The notes: a model not told the origin generated them from the letters alone. DNA of 64,000 nucleotides from Fimbriimonadaceae bacterium (GCA_019638775.1 JAHBTD010000003.1:372001-436000); one strand, 5' to 3'; shown: positions 7,672 to 17,430, counted from the first letter of the stretch. Program-made: numbers and translations.

Positions 7672-9738
7672 CTAGCCGATTAGAATCTTTGTCGTCGGAT
7701 TCGCCATCAAATACTCTTGCGCCGAGAATCTTCCCTCGCTGGTGCGCGGCTGGCGCCGTACGTATTTTCCGTCCGACTTGAGTTCCCATGCCTGACAGTT
7801 GTCCTTCAAGCACACCTCCAAGATTCCATCGCGCAGATGCGCCACAAAGTCAGGATTTTGGACTGGGGTCAGGACCTCTACACGACGGTCCAGGTTACGG
7901 CGCATAAGATCGGCGCTGCCGATGAAGGCTTCTGGAGTCCCGCCGTTCGCAAAATACAGTATTCGGCTGTGTTCTAGAAATCTCCCAACGATTGAGATCA
8001 CCCGGATATTCTCACTCAGCCCCGTCACTCCAGGGCGCAAGCAGCAGATGCCCCGACAGATCAGATCAACCTGCACGCCTGCTTGGCTGGCGTCGTAGAG
8101 GGCGTCGATAATCTCCCCATCGACTACAGCGTTTTGTTTGAAGATGAGTCGCCCGCCCCCGTGCTTGCGGTGCAGGTCTATCTCGCGGTGAATCTTGTTG
8201 AGGATAGCTTGCCGCAAACCAAACGGTGCGACCAGGAGCTTTCGGTAGTTGGTCTGTTTTGAAAAGCCAGTCAAGAAATTAAAAAGCTCAACGACGTCCT
8301 GGGTGATCTCCTCGTCCGACGTGAACAGGCCAAGGTCTGTGTACAGCCTCGCCGTAGAGGGGTTGTAGTTGCCCGTCCCAACGTGGACATAGCTTCGTAT
8401 GCCATCCGGCTCCCGGCGCACGATCAAGCAAAGCTTGGAGTGAGTCTTGAGTTCGGGGAAGCCATAGCTCACGTGGGCACCGCCACGCTCTAAGGCACGC
8501 GCCCATACAAGGTTGTTGCTTTCGTCGAAGCGGGCCTTAAGCTCAACCATCGCTGCGACTTGCTTGCCCTCTTCCGCGGCATCTAGCAGAGCCTCAACGA
8601 TAGGCGATTCGCTGCCGACTCGATAAAGCGTCTGCTTAATCCCGATCACGCTCTTGTCCGTCGAGGCTGCATTAACAAATTGCTGAACTGGACGAAAACT
8701 GTCGTAAGGGTGGTGAAGGAGAATATCGGTTGTCTGAAGAGTCTTGAGCAGCTTTCGTTCGTCATTGATCGCATCTGGCAGATACGGCACATGGTTGGGA
8801 AAGTGCAGCGCCGCCTTATCGATGCCCGTGAACTCCCAAAGAACGTCGAGCCCGATGAGCCCGTCCACGTCAAAGACATCTGACTCTTCCAAGCACAACA
8901 GCTTCATCAGAGTTTTGCGCACCGATTTCGGCATCCCCGTCGCCGCTTCAAGCAGCACAGGATCGCCGAAGCGTCGGCGTCTCAAACTCTCCTCAATGGT
9001 TTCGATCAGGTCTTCAGCCTCAAGTAGCCGAATCTCCACGTCAGCATCGCGGATGACTCGAAACATATGAGCCCCAAGAATCTTCACACCCGGAAAAAGG
9101 AAGTGCAGATTCTCGCGAATAATGTCCTCCATCAGGACGTATTCATGCCGACGCTTGTTTAACCGGATTGCCCTTGGCATCACCGTTGGGATTTTTACGC
9201 GGGCGAGCTTTTGCGCTCCTTCACCATCCTCAAGCAAGACCGCCAAGTTCAGACTTCGGTTCGAGATAAACGGGAGAGACGGGGCCGGGTGAAGAAGCAA
9301 CGGCGTGCAGAGTGGGAAAATGTCCTGCCGAAAGGTTGTGCGTAGGGACTTCTTTTGCCCATCCGTCAGACGGCTGTAGTCGAGGATTTCAATCCCTGCT
9401 TCAATCAACTGCGGTCGGAGCGTCGATTCAAAGAGTTTGCCTGCCTTCGCCCTTAAAGGTCGCGCTTCGCGTGAGATAAGGTCAAGTTGCTCGCTGGGTG
9501 TAAAGCCATCTGGTGTCGCTTCGATGATCCCACTTTCGAACTGCTCGATGAGGCCCGAAACGCGAACCATGTAAAACTCATCGAGGTTCGATTCGAAAAT
9601 GGCGAGAAACTTCAGCCTTTCGAGAAGAGGGTTGCGCTCGTTAGCCGCCTCCTCTAGGACGCGCTCGTTGAACTTTAGCCAACTGTATTCACGGTTGACA
9701 TAGCGATCTGCAAATGGTGATTTCTTCGGTTCTGGCAT
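7672..9738 (-). CDS. ppk1: Polyphosphate kinase 1
   Basis: Transfers the ATP gamma-phosphate reversibly to inorganic polyphosphate; peripheral membrane enzyme. The product is 688 aa. N-domain REYSWLKFNERVLEEA, SNLDEFYMVRVSGL, then the two PLD-like catalytic domains. The autophosphorylated His is His433 in KTHSKLCLIVRR, followed by HVGTGNYNP; the second conserved His is in FLEHSRILYF, and IGSADLMRRNLDRRVE is the usual C-terminal motif. The ATG at 9738 has GAGACGC upstream; a GTG at 9756 would overlap ppx. Paired with ppx, which degrades the same polymer. Confidence 0.97.
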   Translation of the reverse strand: MPEPKKSPFADRYVNREYSWLKFNERVLEEAANERNPLLERLKFLAIFESNLDEFYMVRVSGLIEQFESGIIEATPDGFTPSEQLDLISREARPLRAKAGKLFESTLRPQLIEAGIEILDYSRLTDGQKKSLRTTFRQDIFPLCTPLLLHPAPSLPFISNRSLNLAVLLEDGEGAQKLARVKIPTVMPRAIRLNKRRHEYVLMEDIIRENLHFLFPGVKILGAHMFRVIRDADVEIRLLEAEDLIETIEESLRRRRFGDPVLLEAATGMPKSVRKTLMKLLCLEESDVFDVDGLIGLDVLWEFTGIDKAALHFPNHVPYLPDAINDERKLLKTLQTTDILLHHPYDSFRPVQQFVNAASTDKSVIGIKQTLYRVGSESPIVEALLDAAEEGKQVAAMVELKARFDESNNLVWARALERGGAHVSYGFPELKTHSKLCLIVRREPDGIRSYVHVGTGNYNPSTARLYTDLGLFTSDEEITQDVVELFNFLTGFSKQTNYRKLLVAPFGLRQAILNKIHREIDLHRKHGGGRLIFKQNAVVDGEIIDALYDASQAGVQVDLICRGICCLRPGVTGLSENIRVISIVGRFLEHSRILYFANGGTPEAFIGSADLMRRNLDRRVEVLTPVQNPDFVAHLRDGILEVCLKDNCQAWELKSDGKYVRRQPRTSEGRFSAQEYLMANPTTKILIG

Positions 9739-9743
9739 GCGTC

Positions 9744-10658
9744 TCAAAGAGGACACGGCACGATGTTCCCGTCTTTCAATTCAAGCACGGCCCCCTCTCG
9801 TACTCCGTATTGACTGACCAACATTTCACGATGCTCAAATCGTTCCAATAAGCAACGATACACAATCGAACCGGGTAAAAGGGTCGATGCTCGCTTAGTC
9901 TTAACATTGAAGCGGGCACATATCTCATCAACCGTAAGTCTCGTCGCAGCCCAGGTGAGGTATCGCAGCTCTTCAATACTTAACACTCGATCCCCATCAG
10001 GATGAAGTGCCCGCCAAAGCCCGCGAGCAACGCCCCCACTCACAACTGCCCGCACCGTATCCTGGGGCATTTCACACGCATCCAAAGCAGAATGGATAAT
10101 CTCCTCGATCCGGTGCGCAGTGACCTCGTTTGACGGATAGACAACACTGGCTTGAGCAATCAGCCTGCCCGTGCCTATCGGTAACGAGCATTCGTGCGTG
10201 ATTTGACCATCTACACAACGGGCAATCTGCGCACTCCCCCCTCCAACCTCAATCAGAAGCATCGGTGATGGGCCTAAGCTGTCCAGTGCGACCCCCTTCA
10301 GCGAGAGTTCAGCCTCGCGCTGAGGGCTGATAATGTCAACCTGCAGCCCAATGCGGTCCTTGATTCGATCAAGAAGTTCAACGTGGTTTCGTGCAGACCG
10401 CATCGCCTCCGTAGCGAACGCGTAAACGCCGGTCGCACCGTTGACCTTGGCCCGCTTCTTAAAGGCGTCGAGAGACTGAATGATCCGCTCTGCGGTCGCG
10501 TTAGGAATCTCTCCTGTCCGACTTACAATCTCTCCTAAGGAAAGCCAGTCGCTTTCATTCGTCAGCCGCTTTACTGCGCCGTTATCGACGCTCGCGACGA
10601 GAAGGTGGGTCGTGTTGCTGCCAATGTCGACGGCAGCTAGAACATACGGCATGACCAT
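9744..10658 (-). CDS. ppx: Ppx/GppA-family exopolyphosphatase
   Basis: Hydrolyses terminal phosphate from polyphosphate (or converts pppGpp to ppGpp). ASKHA fold: phosphate-1 loop AAVDIGSNTTHLLVA, then ATEAMRSARN, SPQREAELSLKG and the phosphate-2 loop LLIEVGGGSAQIAR. At 304 aa it is the short form, without the C-terminal HD domain of E. coli Ppx, closer to actinobacterial types. AGGAGA lies upstream of the start; Met3 at 10652 is an alternative start. The stop is 6 nt before the ppk1 start, so ppx-ppk1 form an operon, divergent from a small alarmone hydrolase. Confidence 0.93.
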   Translation of the reverse strand: MVMPYVLAAVDIGSNTTHLLVASVDNGAVKRLTNESDWLSLGEIVSRTGEIPNATAERIIQSLDAFKKRAKVNGATGVYAFATEAMRSARNHVELLDRIKDRIGLQVDIISPQREAELSLKGVALDSLGPSPMLLIEVGGGSAQIARCVDGQITHECSLPIGTGRLIAQASVVYPSNEVTAHRIEEIIHSALDACEMPQDTVRAVVSGGVARGLWRALHPDGDRVLSIEELRYLTWAATRLTVDEICARFNVKTKRASTLLPGSIVYRCLLERFEHREMLVSQYGVREGAVLELKDGNIVPCPL

Positions 10659-10677
10659 CTCATTATGGCGAATCTCC

Positions 10678-10683
10678 TATGCT
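10678..10683 (+). promoter_or_regulatory. -10 element (TATGCT) of the alarmone hydrolase gene
   Basis: TATGCT lies 10 nt before the ATG at 10694. An upstream in-frame ATG at 10679 would sit inside this element, which supports the downstream start and implies a leader of only a few bases. No clear -35 is visible. Confidence 0.4.
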
Positions 10684-10693
10684 AAGATCGGGC

Positions 10694-11284
10694 ATGTCGG
10701 AGAGTGCGTTCCCCCATTTGCATCGGGCCCTGCGATTTGCTCTTGAAGCCCACATGGGGCAAGATCGCGACGGCGAGAACCCTCTGCCGTACATCACTCA
10801 TCCATTTGAGGTCGTGAATACGCTGCGATACATCGGCAACGTCACCAACCAGGAGATTCTATGCGCAGCAGCTCTGCACGACCTTCTGGAGGAGACTTCT
10901 GCCACTCGCGAGGGCATCCTTGCTGCCTTTGGAACGGAGGTCTTGAACCTTGTTCAAGAAGTCACTCGACATGAGCCCTCAACCGCCGACATTCAAGGCT
11001 TGAGCAAGGATGAGATTTGGGTCTTGCGAACTCGCATTTTCATGGATGAGATTCGTAAGATGAGCGAGCGTGCATGGCTTATTAAGCTCGGCGACCGGTA
11101 TTCCAACCTCGGTAACGCCTTTTATACGCGTACACCCGAAAAGCTGGAACGCTATGTGTGGCAAAGCATGATGATTTTGGAGATCATTCCCAAGAGAACA
11201 AACGCTGCGCTTTGGCAGGGCATTCAGGAGATGATTGACCGATTGCCCGTTTCAGAGAAGACACGGCGTCGATTGGCCCTCTAG
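10694..11284 (+). CDS. Small alarmone hydrolase (MESH1/SpoT-type HD domain)
   Basis: An HD-superfamily protein of 196 aa without the synthetase, TGS or ACT domains of RelA/SpoT, matching the size of MESH1-like (p)ppGpp hydrolases. Visible: THPFEVVNTL (first metal His), the HD motif LCAAALHDLLEET (His-Asp, with Glu-Glu in place of the usual Glu-Asp) and the KLGDRYSNLGN motif (usually KxxDRxxN). It would hydrolyse (p)ppGpp to GTP or GDP plus pyrophosphate. It is divergent from ppx-ppk1, linking alarmone and polyphosphate turnover by position. A different nucleotide substrate cannot be excluded. Confidence 0.82.
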   Translation: MSESAFPHLHRALRFALEAHMGQDRDGENPLPYITHPFEVVNTLRYIGNVTNQEILCAAALHDLLEETSATREGILAAFGTEVLNLVQEVTRHEPSTADIQGLSKDEIWVLRTRIFMDEIRKMSERAWLIKLGDRYSNLGNAFYTRTPEKLERYVWQSMMILEIIPKRTNAALWQGIQEMIDRLPVSEKTRRRLAL

Positions 11285-11297
11285 CTATTGGGCATGT

Positions 11298-11309
11298 AAA
11301 GTATACTTT
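11298..11309 (+). promoter_or_regulatory. 12-bp palindrome containing a -10 element upstream of sufCD
   Basis: AAAGTATACTTT is a perfect palindrome that includes TATACT (11302-11307), a good -10 hexamer. It could be a promoter, an operator, or both. It would give a leader of about 110 bases before sufC. It resembles neither the IscR nor the SufR operator consensus that I know. Confidence 0.4.
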
Positions 11310-11425
11310 TCTGTAAATGCGCTGGCTTGCACGTCGCGACGATACTTGTCACCGCCAAGCCGGAACGAACAGTAGCCCCGCCTTCTCCGCATATGTCGCC
11401 GAGAACGCAACATAGGACTCCATTC

Positions 11426-12184
11426 ATGCTTCAAATTACCAATCTGCACGCCAAGGTCGAAGACAAAGACATCCTGAAAGGCCTCAATCTAACCGTCAAA
11501 GCCGGTGAGGTACACGCTATCATGGGCCCGAACGGATCGGGCAAGAGCACACTCGCAAACGTACTCGCCGGACGTAGCGACTATGAGGTGACCGAAGGGC
11601 AAGTTGAGTTCGACGGAAAGGACCTCCTTGAACTAGAACCAGATGAGCGCGCATGCGAAGGTCTCTTTATGGCTTTCCAGTACCCGGTTGAGATTCCCGG
11701 CGTCAGCAACGTCTACTTCCTCCGACAAGCGTTGAACTCAATCCGAAAGTATCGCGGCGAGCAAGAGATCAATGCCGTGGACTTCCTGAAGTACGTTCGT
11801 GAAAAGGCGAAGGAGCTGCACCTCGATCCGACCATGCTGAATCGGTCGATCAACGAAGGCTTCTCCGGCGGCGAGAAGAAGCGCAACGAAATCTTCCAGA
11901 TGGCTGTGCTTGAGCCCAAGCTTTGCCTGCTCGATGAGACCGATTCCGGCTTGGATATCGACGCCCTTCGAGTGGTCTCCGATGGCGTGAACGCATTGCG
12001 CGGACCCGAGCGGGGGATCGTGGTCGTCACTCACTACCAACGGCTTCTAAACTACATCGTCCCCGACTTTGTGCATATCCTGATGGGCGGTCAAATCGTC
12101 CGGTCGGGAGGGAAGGAACTCGCTCTCGAACTCGAAGAGAAGGGCTACGGTTGGATTGAGGAGGAGCTCGCCGCCGCGCGCTAA
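11426..12184 (+). CDS. sufC: SufC, Fe-S assembly ATPase
   Basis: ABC-type ATPase of the SufBCD scaffold that drives conformational change during Fe-S cluster assembly. The protein is 252 aa. Walker A GPNGSGKST, Q-loop FMAFQYPVEIPGV (the SufC-specific sequence), signature NEGFSGGEKKRNEI, Walker B LCLLDETDSGLDID and H-loop VVTHYQRLL are all present. The ATG at 11426 follows AGGA at correct spacing; an open frame extends upstream but without homology. sufD follows after 5 nt. No sufB or sufS is in this window, which is unusual because sufB normally sits beside sufC. Confidence 0.97.
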   Translation: MLQITNLHAKVEDKDILKGLNLTVKAGEVHAIMGPNGSGKSTLANVLAGRSDYEVTEGQVEFDGKDLLELEPDERACEGLFMAFQYPVEIPGVSNVYFLRQALNSIRKYRGEQEINAVDFLKYVREKAKELHLDPTMLNRSINEGFSGGEKKRNEIFQMAVLEPKLCLLDETDSGLDIDALRVVSDGVNALRGPERGIVVVTHYQRLLNYIVPDFVHILMGGQIVRSGGKELALELEEKGYGWIEEELAAAR

Positions 12185-12189
12185 TCTTT

Positions 12190-13518
12190 ATGAACAGCCT
12201 TCAAGAAAAGGAGATCAATTTGGAAGGACACTTCGAGGCGCTTTCGACCGAACTTGAAAAAGTGGCTCCCAGCCTCTTTGAACTGAGGAAGAAAGCATTC
12301 GAAGAGTTCACCGCCGTTGGCCTGCCCACGCGCAAAGATGAAGAGTTTAAGTACACACCCTTCCGTGAAGTATCGGAACTGAGCTTTGGTGTGGCTTATA
12401 AAGCGAACGTCACACGCCAGGAGCTTGGCGAACATACAATCGCGACCAGTATCTGTTGTCCGCTTGTGTTCGTGAACGGGGTCTACGCCCCAGAACTATC
12501 CGAGCCCCTGGAGCTTCCTAGCGGCGTCATTGCCTGCTCACTCAAGGAAGCGCTGGCATCAAACCCAGAACTGGTGCTCAGCCAACTTGGCAAGATCGCC
12601 GATCTTGACGGCAAGCTTGGCTCCACAAACGACGAGCGATTTGCCCGATTGAACGACGCCCTCTGGCTCGATGGCGCATTCGTCTACGTTCCAAAAAGTG
12701 TTGCCCTCGAAAACCCAATCCACATCCTCTTTGTGAACAAGGCTGACGCGGGCGTTTTCGTCGCGCATCCGAGAGTACTCGTCATCGCCGAGGAGAACGC
12801 TCAGGTCAATGTCGTCGAAACTTACTTAGGACTGGACGGCGTTTACATGACGAATGCGGTTTCCGAGGTCGTCGTCGGAAAGAGCGCTCTCGTGGAGCAC
12901 ACTCGAATTCAGGAAGAGAGCGAAAAGGCATTCCACATCGGCACTGTTGCTGCTCATCAGGAAGCCAACTCCACCTACACCTCAACAAACGTCCAGTTCG
13001 GTGGTCACATCGGACGGTGCGACATTAACCTTTGGTTGAACGGTGAGCACACTGAGTCTTGGCTCAACGGAACTTATGTAGGCAACGGAGAGCAGATCTT
13101 GGACAACCACACCCGGATCGACCATGCCCAGCCGAATAGCCACTCTTTCGAGGTTTATAAGGGCATTCTTTCGGACAAGGCGACCGGTGTTTTCAACGGC
13201 AAAATCTTCGTTTACGAAGATGCTCAAAAAACGGACGCGAAGCAGACGAATCAGGCTCTGCTCCTCTCCAAAGAGGCTCAAATCAATACCAAGCCACAGC
13301 TTGAGATCTTCGCCGATGACGTGAAGTGTACGCACGGCGCTACGATTGGGCAGTTGCGCGAAGACGCGATGTTCTATCTGCGAGCTCGTGGAATCTCTCA
13401 GACTGATGCGCGAAATATGCTCGTTTATGCTTTCGCCGCCGAAGTGCTTGAGAAGATCACGGTTGATACCGTGCGCGAGATTCTTGAGCAAGAGCTGTAC
13501 GAAAAGCTAGGGGCATAG
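12190..13518 (+). CDS. sufD: SufD, Fe-S cluster scaffold subunit
   Basis: Beta-helix protein that pairs with SufB and SufC in Fe-S cluster assembly. The protein is 442 aa. N-terminal RKDEEFKYTPFREV, the central beta-helix repeats, and the C-terminal SufB/SufD signature with KCTHGATIGQL and LRARGISQTDARNMLVYAF. The length and the N-terminal KDEEFKYT motif favour SufD over SufB. The ATG at 12190 has no ribosome-binding site; a TTG at 12220 preceded by AAAGGAG is an alternative start that would remove ten residues. It is translated with sufC (5-nt gap). Confidence 0.92.
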   Translation: MNSLQEKEINLEGHFEALSTELEKVAPSLFELRKKAFEEFTAVGLPTRKDEEFKYTPFREVSELSFGVAYKANVTRQELGEHTIATSICCPLVFVNGVYAPELSEPLELPSGVIACSLKEALASNPELVLSQLGKIADLDGKLGSTNDERFARLNDALWLDGAFVYVPKSVALENPIHILFVNKADAGVFVAHPRVLVIAEENAQVNVVETYLGLDGVYMTNAVSEVVVGKSALVEHTRIQEESEKAFHIGTVAAHQEANSTYTSTNVQFGGHIGRCDINLWLNGEHTESWLNGTYVGNGEQILDNHTRIDHAQPNSHSFEVYKGILSDKATGVFNGKIFVYEDAQKTDAKQTNQALLLSKEAQINTKPQLEIFADDVKCTHGATIGQLREDAMFYLRARGISQTDARNMLVYAFAAEVLEKITVDTVREILEQELYEKLGA

Positions 13519-13531
13519 GTCAGGTCCAACC

Positions 13532-14392
13532 CTACGCTGCTTGCTTGGTCTCTTCCGACGTTGATCGAAGCGACTCTGGCGGCTCATTCCCGAGCAACCG
13601 GTAGGCATCGATGAGCTTTTGATGCTTCTGCTCAGTCGTCTGGATTTCGCCGACCAGTTTCTTTTGATGCTCCTTGGCTTGCCTCTCCGCGTGGTCGCAT
13701 GCCGCCTGATACTGCTTGCGAGCCTCGCGAACGACCGCGTTGAGCTGACTCTCAACGGCTGCTCTCTGTGCGCCCTTGGCAAGCTGCATCACCATTCCGA
13801 TGGCCATTGGCAACAGGGCGAGCACCAGCACCCCATAAAGAACCGGTCCTTGAAGGAATCCAGAAGAGCCAATGACGGTCAAGACGACATGAGCAATCAT
13901 CGCGATCACACCAAATCCGCAGCCAATCCCTGCCGTCGCAAAGAAACCACGCTCTGAATCGTTTGCAATCCGATCATAGTGCGCCATCTCCCGCCGCATA
14001 TGTTCTTCGGCCTGGCGAACGACTTGCCGTTGGTCGGCTGTGGCTTTGTCCTTCCAATCATCCATACTGCCGATCTGTCCGCGCAGATGCTTAAGCAGAG
14101 CAAGACTCTTTTCAAGTTCCTTGTGAATCGTCTCCCGCCCGAATCTCAACATCTCATGCGGCTTATCAACGACAGCGGTTGCGCCGTATGCAGCCTCAAA
14201 AAATCCTGTCGCGACTTCGGCTTTGCTCTGATTGCATTCCAATCCCGCAGGAAACTTGGGCTTGAGGCCAGCATCGCTGAGTGCCTTTTTGACCAGATCA
14301 GAAGTGGACTTCCATTCGCTCAATTTGAGGTCTTGCGTACGCGTCCAAAGCTGAATCAGCTCGGCGGTCGATTCGCGAAGAAGCTCTTTCAC
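13532..14392 (-). CDS. Hypothetical membrane protein with coiled coils, 286 aa
   Basis: Not recognised. About 150 N-terminal residues are charged and helical (LKHLRGQIGSMDDWKDKA), then two adjacent membrane helices (about residues 152-174, FATAGIGCGFGVIAMIAHVV, and 183-206, VLYGVLVLALLPMAIGMVM), then a long C-terminal coiled coil (residues about 210-265). The start is a GTG that overlaps the stop of the upstream gene as GTGA, so the two proteins are translationally coupled and probably act together. No enzymatic motif is visible. It converges on sufD with 13 nt between stop codons. Confidence 0.75.
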   Translation of the reverse strand: MKELLRESTAELIQLWTRTQDLKLSEWKSTSDLVKKALSDAGLKPKFPAGLECNQSKAEVATGFFEAAYGATAVVDKPHEMLRFGRETIHKELEKSLALLKHLRGQIGSMDDWKDKATADQRQVVRQAEEHMRREMAHYDRIANDSERGFFATAGIGCGFGVIAMIAHVVLTVIGSSGFLQGPVLYGVLVLALLPMAIGMVMQLAKGAQRAAVESQLNAVVREARKQYQAACDHAERQAKEHQKKLVGEIQTTEQKHQKLIDAYRLLGNEPPESLRSTSEETKQAA

Positions 14393-15294
14393 GCGGCCCA
14401 CCTCACCTGTTCCGCGGTGTCTTGTCCGGCAAGCCATACGATGAGCAAGGGCTGTCTGGAGACGGCGGCGAGCAACATCTGCTTTGACTCACCGGGCAAA
14501 CCCGCTTTCCAGGCGTACGTAGCCGCTTCGGCAAGTGAAAACGGCGTTGAGCACTCCCCACCAAGCTTAAGCAGCTTCATAAATGCCTCATGGGGATTGT
14601 CGAGCTCGGAACTCGCATAGGCAGAGAGCCGGGAGATCAAAGTCGTAATCGGGTCTTTGGTGACCCCTCTTTCGGCGAGCGCTTTGGTCCACAGCTCTGC
14701 CGACTCGTTAAGTTGGTAATCAAGTCGCCACTTGAGCCAACCGAGCAGCATCCACGAAATTGCGTCAGAGTCACCCTTTGAGGTTGCCGTCACTTGCGTG
14801 TACAGCTCGGCAGCCTCCTTAAACAGTTCACGACGCTCAGAGCTCGTTTCTCGCAGGCCCTCACGTACCGCTTGGTCAGCCCTCTTTGCCTCACTGCGCT
14901 CTGCTCCAAGGTGCGTCAGACGTCCCTTCATCGCCATATTCAGGAGCTTTCCAAGGGCCACAACCTCAAGAGCCATGTCATGAAGGTCTTGACTTAGGCC
15001 TTTAGCTAGTGGGCTTGGCTCCGGTCCTTTCTTGGCTTCGATGTCGGCGGGTGAAACCTGAAGAAGCTCGGCGAGAGCTGGGGCAAGAGTGGTGACCAGT
15101 GGCGAATTCGTGGGCTCACCGCGCTTAACTTGGTCCAACGCTGCGTGAACCAGTGTTTGACTTTGTAGCCAATAGAAATCGTAGATGCGCTTTTCGGAAG
15201 TTTGGGCGACGGCAAAGGGAAGACGCGCAACAATATCCGGCACGAAAGCCGGGCGCTCTTCGCTTCGACCAAGGATCAGTTCAAAAAACTCCAT
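14389..15294 (-). CDS. Hypothetical helical (TPR-like) protein, 301 aa
   Basis: Not recognised. Soluble, helix-rich and without signal peptide. The middle (about residues 160-250) has repeat-like helices such as ERRELFKEAAELYTQVTATS, WMLLGWLKWRLDYQLNESAE and LWTKALAERG that resemble TPR repeats, followed by AEAATYAWKAGLPGESKQML. Overlaps the downstream membrane protein by 4 nt. A -10-like GATAAT/TAATAT lies 11-13 nt upstream of the ATG (15306-15313), so the mRNA may have almost no leader. A protein-scaffold role is a guess from the fold type. Confidence 0.72.
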   Translation of the reverse strand: MEFFELILGRSEERPAFVPDIVARLPFAVAQTSEKRIYDFYWLQSQTLVHAALDQVKRGEPTNSPLVTTLAPALAELLQVSPADIEAKKGPEPSPLAKGLSQDLHDMALEVVALGKLLNMAMKGRLTHLGAERSEAKRADQAVREGLRETSSERRELFKEAAELYTQVTATSKGDSDAISWMLLGWLKWRLDYQLNESAELWTKALAERGVTKDPITTLISRLSAYASSELDNPHEAFMKLLKLGGECSTPFSLAEAATYAWKAGLPGESKQMLLAAVSRQPLLIVWLAGQDTAEQVRWAA

Positions 15295-15343
15295 TCAGCC
15301 CGGTGATATTATCGGGACTTCATGGCGGGTTCTTAACCTAGAC

Positions 15344-17419
15344 TCAGCGACGGCTGCCCATCGGTCGCTTTCGCTTGCCTTGACCAATCCTGCCGGATGA
15401 AGCGCCTAAGAATGATCGGAGCCCAACGATCTCATCCCGGACCTCGGCAGCCTTCTCAAACTCCATCGCTTTGGCGTAAGCCTTCATCTGTTTCTCAAGG
15501 TTATCGACAAGCATCGGAATGTCTTCCAGCCGAACAGGAGCGCCGTCCATCCCAATCTGTTCGTTCACACTGTCGGTGTACTGTCCAGAAATCTCGGCGA
15601 CAGCATCTTCACCGTAGGCCCGGATCGTTTCACGGACCTCCTTCTTGACCGTCGTCGGCGAAGTTCCGTGCGTTCTGTTGTATTCAAGCTGAACTTCTCG
15701 GCGACTGTTCGTGACATCGATCGCCCGACGCATCGAGCCAGTGATGTTGTCGGCGTAAAGAATAACCGTGCCCCCAACGTTTCTCGCCGCGCGCCCGATG
15801 GTCTGGATCAAAGACGTTTCCGAGCGCAGGAAACCTTCCTTGTCGGCGTCGAGGATCGCGACAAGAGTGACTTCGGGAAGGTCCAATCCTTCACGAAGGA
15901 GGTTCACGCCGACGACGACATCGTAAACTCCAAGCCGGAGATCGCGCAGAATTTCAGGTCGCTCCAGCGAGTGAACATTGGAGTGGATATAGTTCACCTT
16001 CACACCGAGGTCTTGTAGATACCCGGTGAGGTCCTCTGCCATCTTCTTCGTGAGAGTTGTAACCAGTGTTCGTTCCTTCTTCTCAACCCGAATCTGGATT
16101 TCGTGGATGAGGTCGTCGATCTGGCGGTTGGTGGGCCGAATCTCAACCTCTGGGTCCACAACATAAGTCGGCCTGATAATTTGCTGGACGACTTGAGCCT
16201 GTTGCTCAGCTTCAAACGGGCCGGGAGTCGCGCTCACAAAGATCACCTGAGGCACACGCTCCAAGAACTCCTCAAACTTCAACGGGCGGTTGTCTAAGGC
16301 GCTTGGGAGGCGGAACCCATAGTCCACCAATACCGACTTCCGCTGCTTGTCACCGTTGTACATCGCGCGAACTTGCGGGATCGTCTGGTGCGATTCGTCC
16401 ATAAAGACGATTGCATCCTTGGGTAAGAAGTCGAGCAAGGTGTAAGGCGGCGTCCCCGGCTCTCGACCATCGAAGTATCGCGAATAGTTTTCGATGCCGC
16501 TGCAATAGCCGACTTCGCGCATCATCTCGATGTCAAAAGCAACGCGTTGCTGAAGCCTTTGCGCTTCGAGAAGTTTGCCTTCGGCGATAAAGCTCTTTAC
16601 TCGATCGGCAGCCTCCTGCTCGATGAGCACAATAATCTCATCCATCTTCTCCCACGGAGTCACGTAATGTGTCGCAGGGAAAATGCTGACTCGGTTAGGT
16701 TCATCCAGAACCTCTACCGTGAGTGGATCGAACAGTCGTATTCGCTCAACAGTGTCTCCGAAAAACTCAATCCGAGTGACGATCTCTTCGTCCTTAGGCT
16801 GAATCTCAAGCGTATCGCCACGAACTCGAAAAGTGCCCCGGTCCAGCACGATGTCGTTGCGAGTGAACTGCATATGAATCAGCTTCTGCAAGACTTCATC
16901 CAGCGCGATCGGTTGTCCCTTCTCGAAGGTGATTACCGATTCCGCATAGACATCCGGTGAACCAAGGCCATAAATACAGCTCACCGAAGCGACGATGACG
17001 ACGTCACGACGCTCAAGGAGGGCCTGTGTGGCGGCGTGTCGCAGTCGGTCGATCTCCTCATTGACGCTGGAGTCTTTCTCGATGTAGGTGTCCGACTGTG
17101 GTACGTAAGCCTCCGGCTGGTAATAGTCGTAATAGCTAACGAAATACTGGACTGCGTTTTCGGGAAAGAACGCTCGAAACTCTTGGCAAAGTTGAGCGGC
17201 GAGAGTTTTGTTGTGAGCCATCACCAAAGCCGGTCTCTGAGCCTGAGCGATCACGCTCGCCATCGTGTAGGTCTTACCGGTTCCCGTCGCGCCGAGCAAC
17301 GTCTGGAAGCGGTAGCCTGATCCTAAGCCGTCAAGCAACCCCTCGATAGCGGTTCCTTGATCTCCCTTTGGTTCAAAGTCCCCCGATAGCTGAAACGGTG
17401 AGTCGTACTTAACGATCAT
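15344..17419 (-). CDS. uvrB: UvrB, excinuclease ABC subunit B
   Basis: DNA damage-verification helicase of nucleotide excision repair; loaded by UvrA, recruits UvrC. The protein is 691 aa. Walker [15 protein letters not shown], the beta-hairpin region [24 protein letters not shown]-box equivalent VFMDESHQT, motif [16 protein letters not shown], motif [11 protein letters not shown], and the C-terminal UVR motif [20 protein letters not shown] that contacts UvrC. Met at 17419 matches the family start ([15 protein letters not shown]); an ATG at 17428 lies only 2 nt from the -10 element. uvrA and uvrC are not in the window. Confidence 0.98.
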   Translation of the reverse strand: MIVKYDSPFQLSGDFEPKGDQGTAIEGLLDGLGSGYRFQTLLGATGTGKTYTMASVIAQAQRPALVMAHNKTLAAQLCQEFRAFFPENAVQYFVSYYDYYQPEAYVPQSDTYIEKDSSVNEEIDRLRHAATQALLERRDVVIVASVSCIYGLGSPDVYAESVITFEKGQPIALDEVLQKLIHMQFTRNDIVLDRGTFRVRGDTLEIQPKDEEIVTRIEFFGDTVERIRLFDPLTVEVLDEPNRVSIFPATHYVTPWEKMDEIIVLIEQEAADRVKSFIAEGKLLEAQRLQQRVAFDIEMMREVGYCSGIENYSRYFDGREPGTPPYTLLDFLPKDAIVFMDESHQTIPQVRAMYNGDKQRKSVLVDYGFRLPSALDNRPLKFEEFLERVPQVIFVSATPGPFEAEQQAQVVQQIIRPTYVVDPEVEIRPTNRQIDDLIHEIQIRVEKKERTLVTTLTKKMAEDLTGYLQDLGVKVNYIHSNVHSLERPEILRDLRLGVYDVVVGVNLLREGLDLPEVTLVAILDADKEGFLRSETSLIQTIGRAARNVGGTVILYADNITGSMRRAIDVTNSRREVQLEYNRTHGTSPTTVKKEVRETIRAYGEDAVAEISGQYTDSVNEQIGMDGAPVRLEDIPMLVDNLEKQMKAYAKAMEFEKAAEVRDEIVGLRSFLGASSGRIGQGKRKRPMGSRR

Positions 17420-17430
17420 GGCGCACATAT

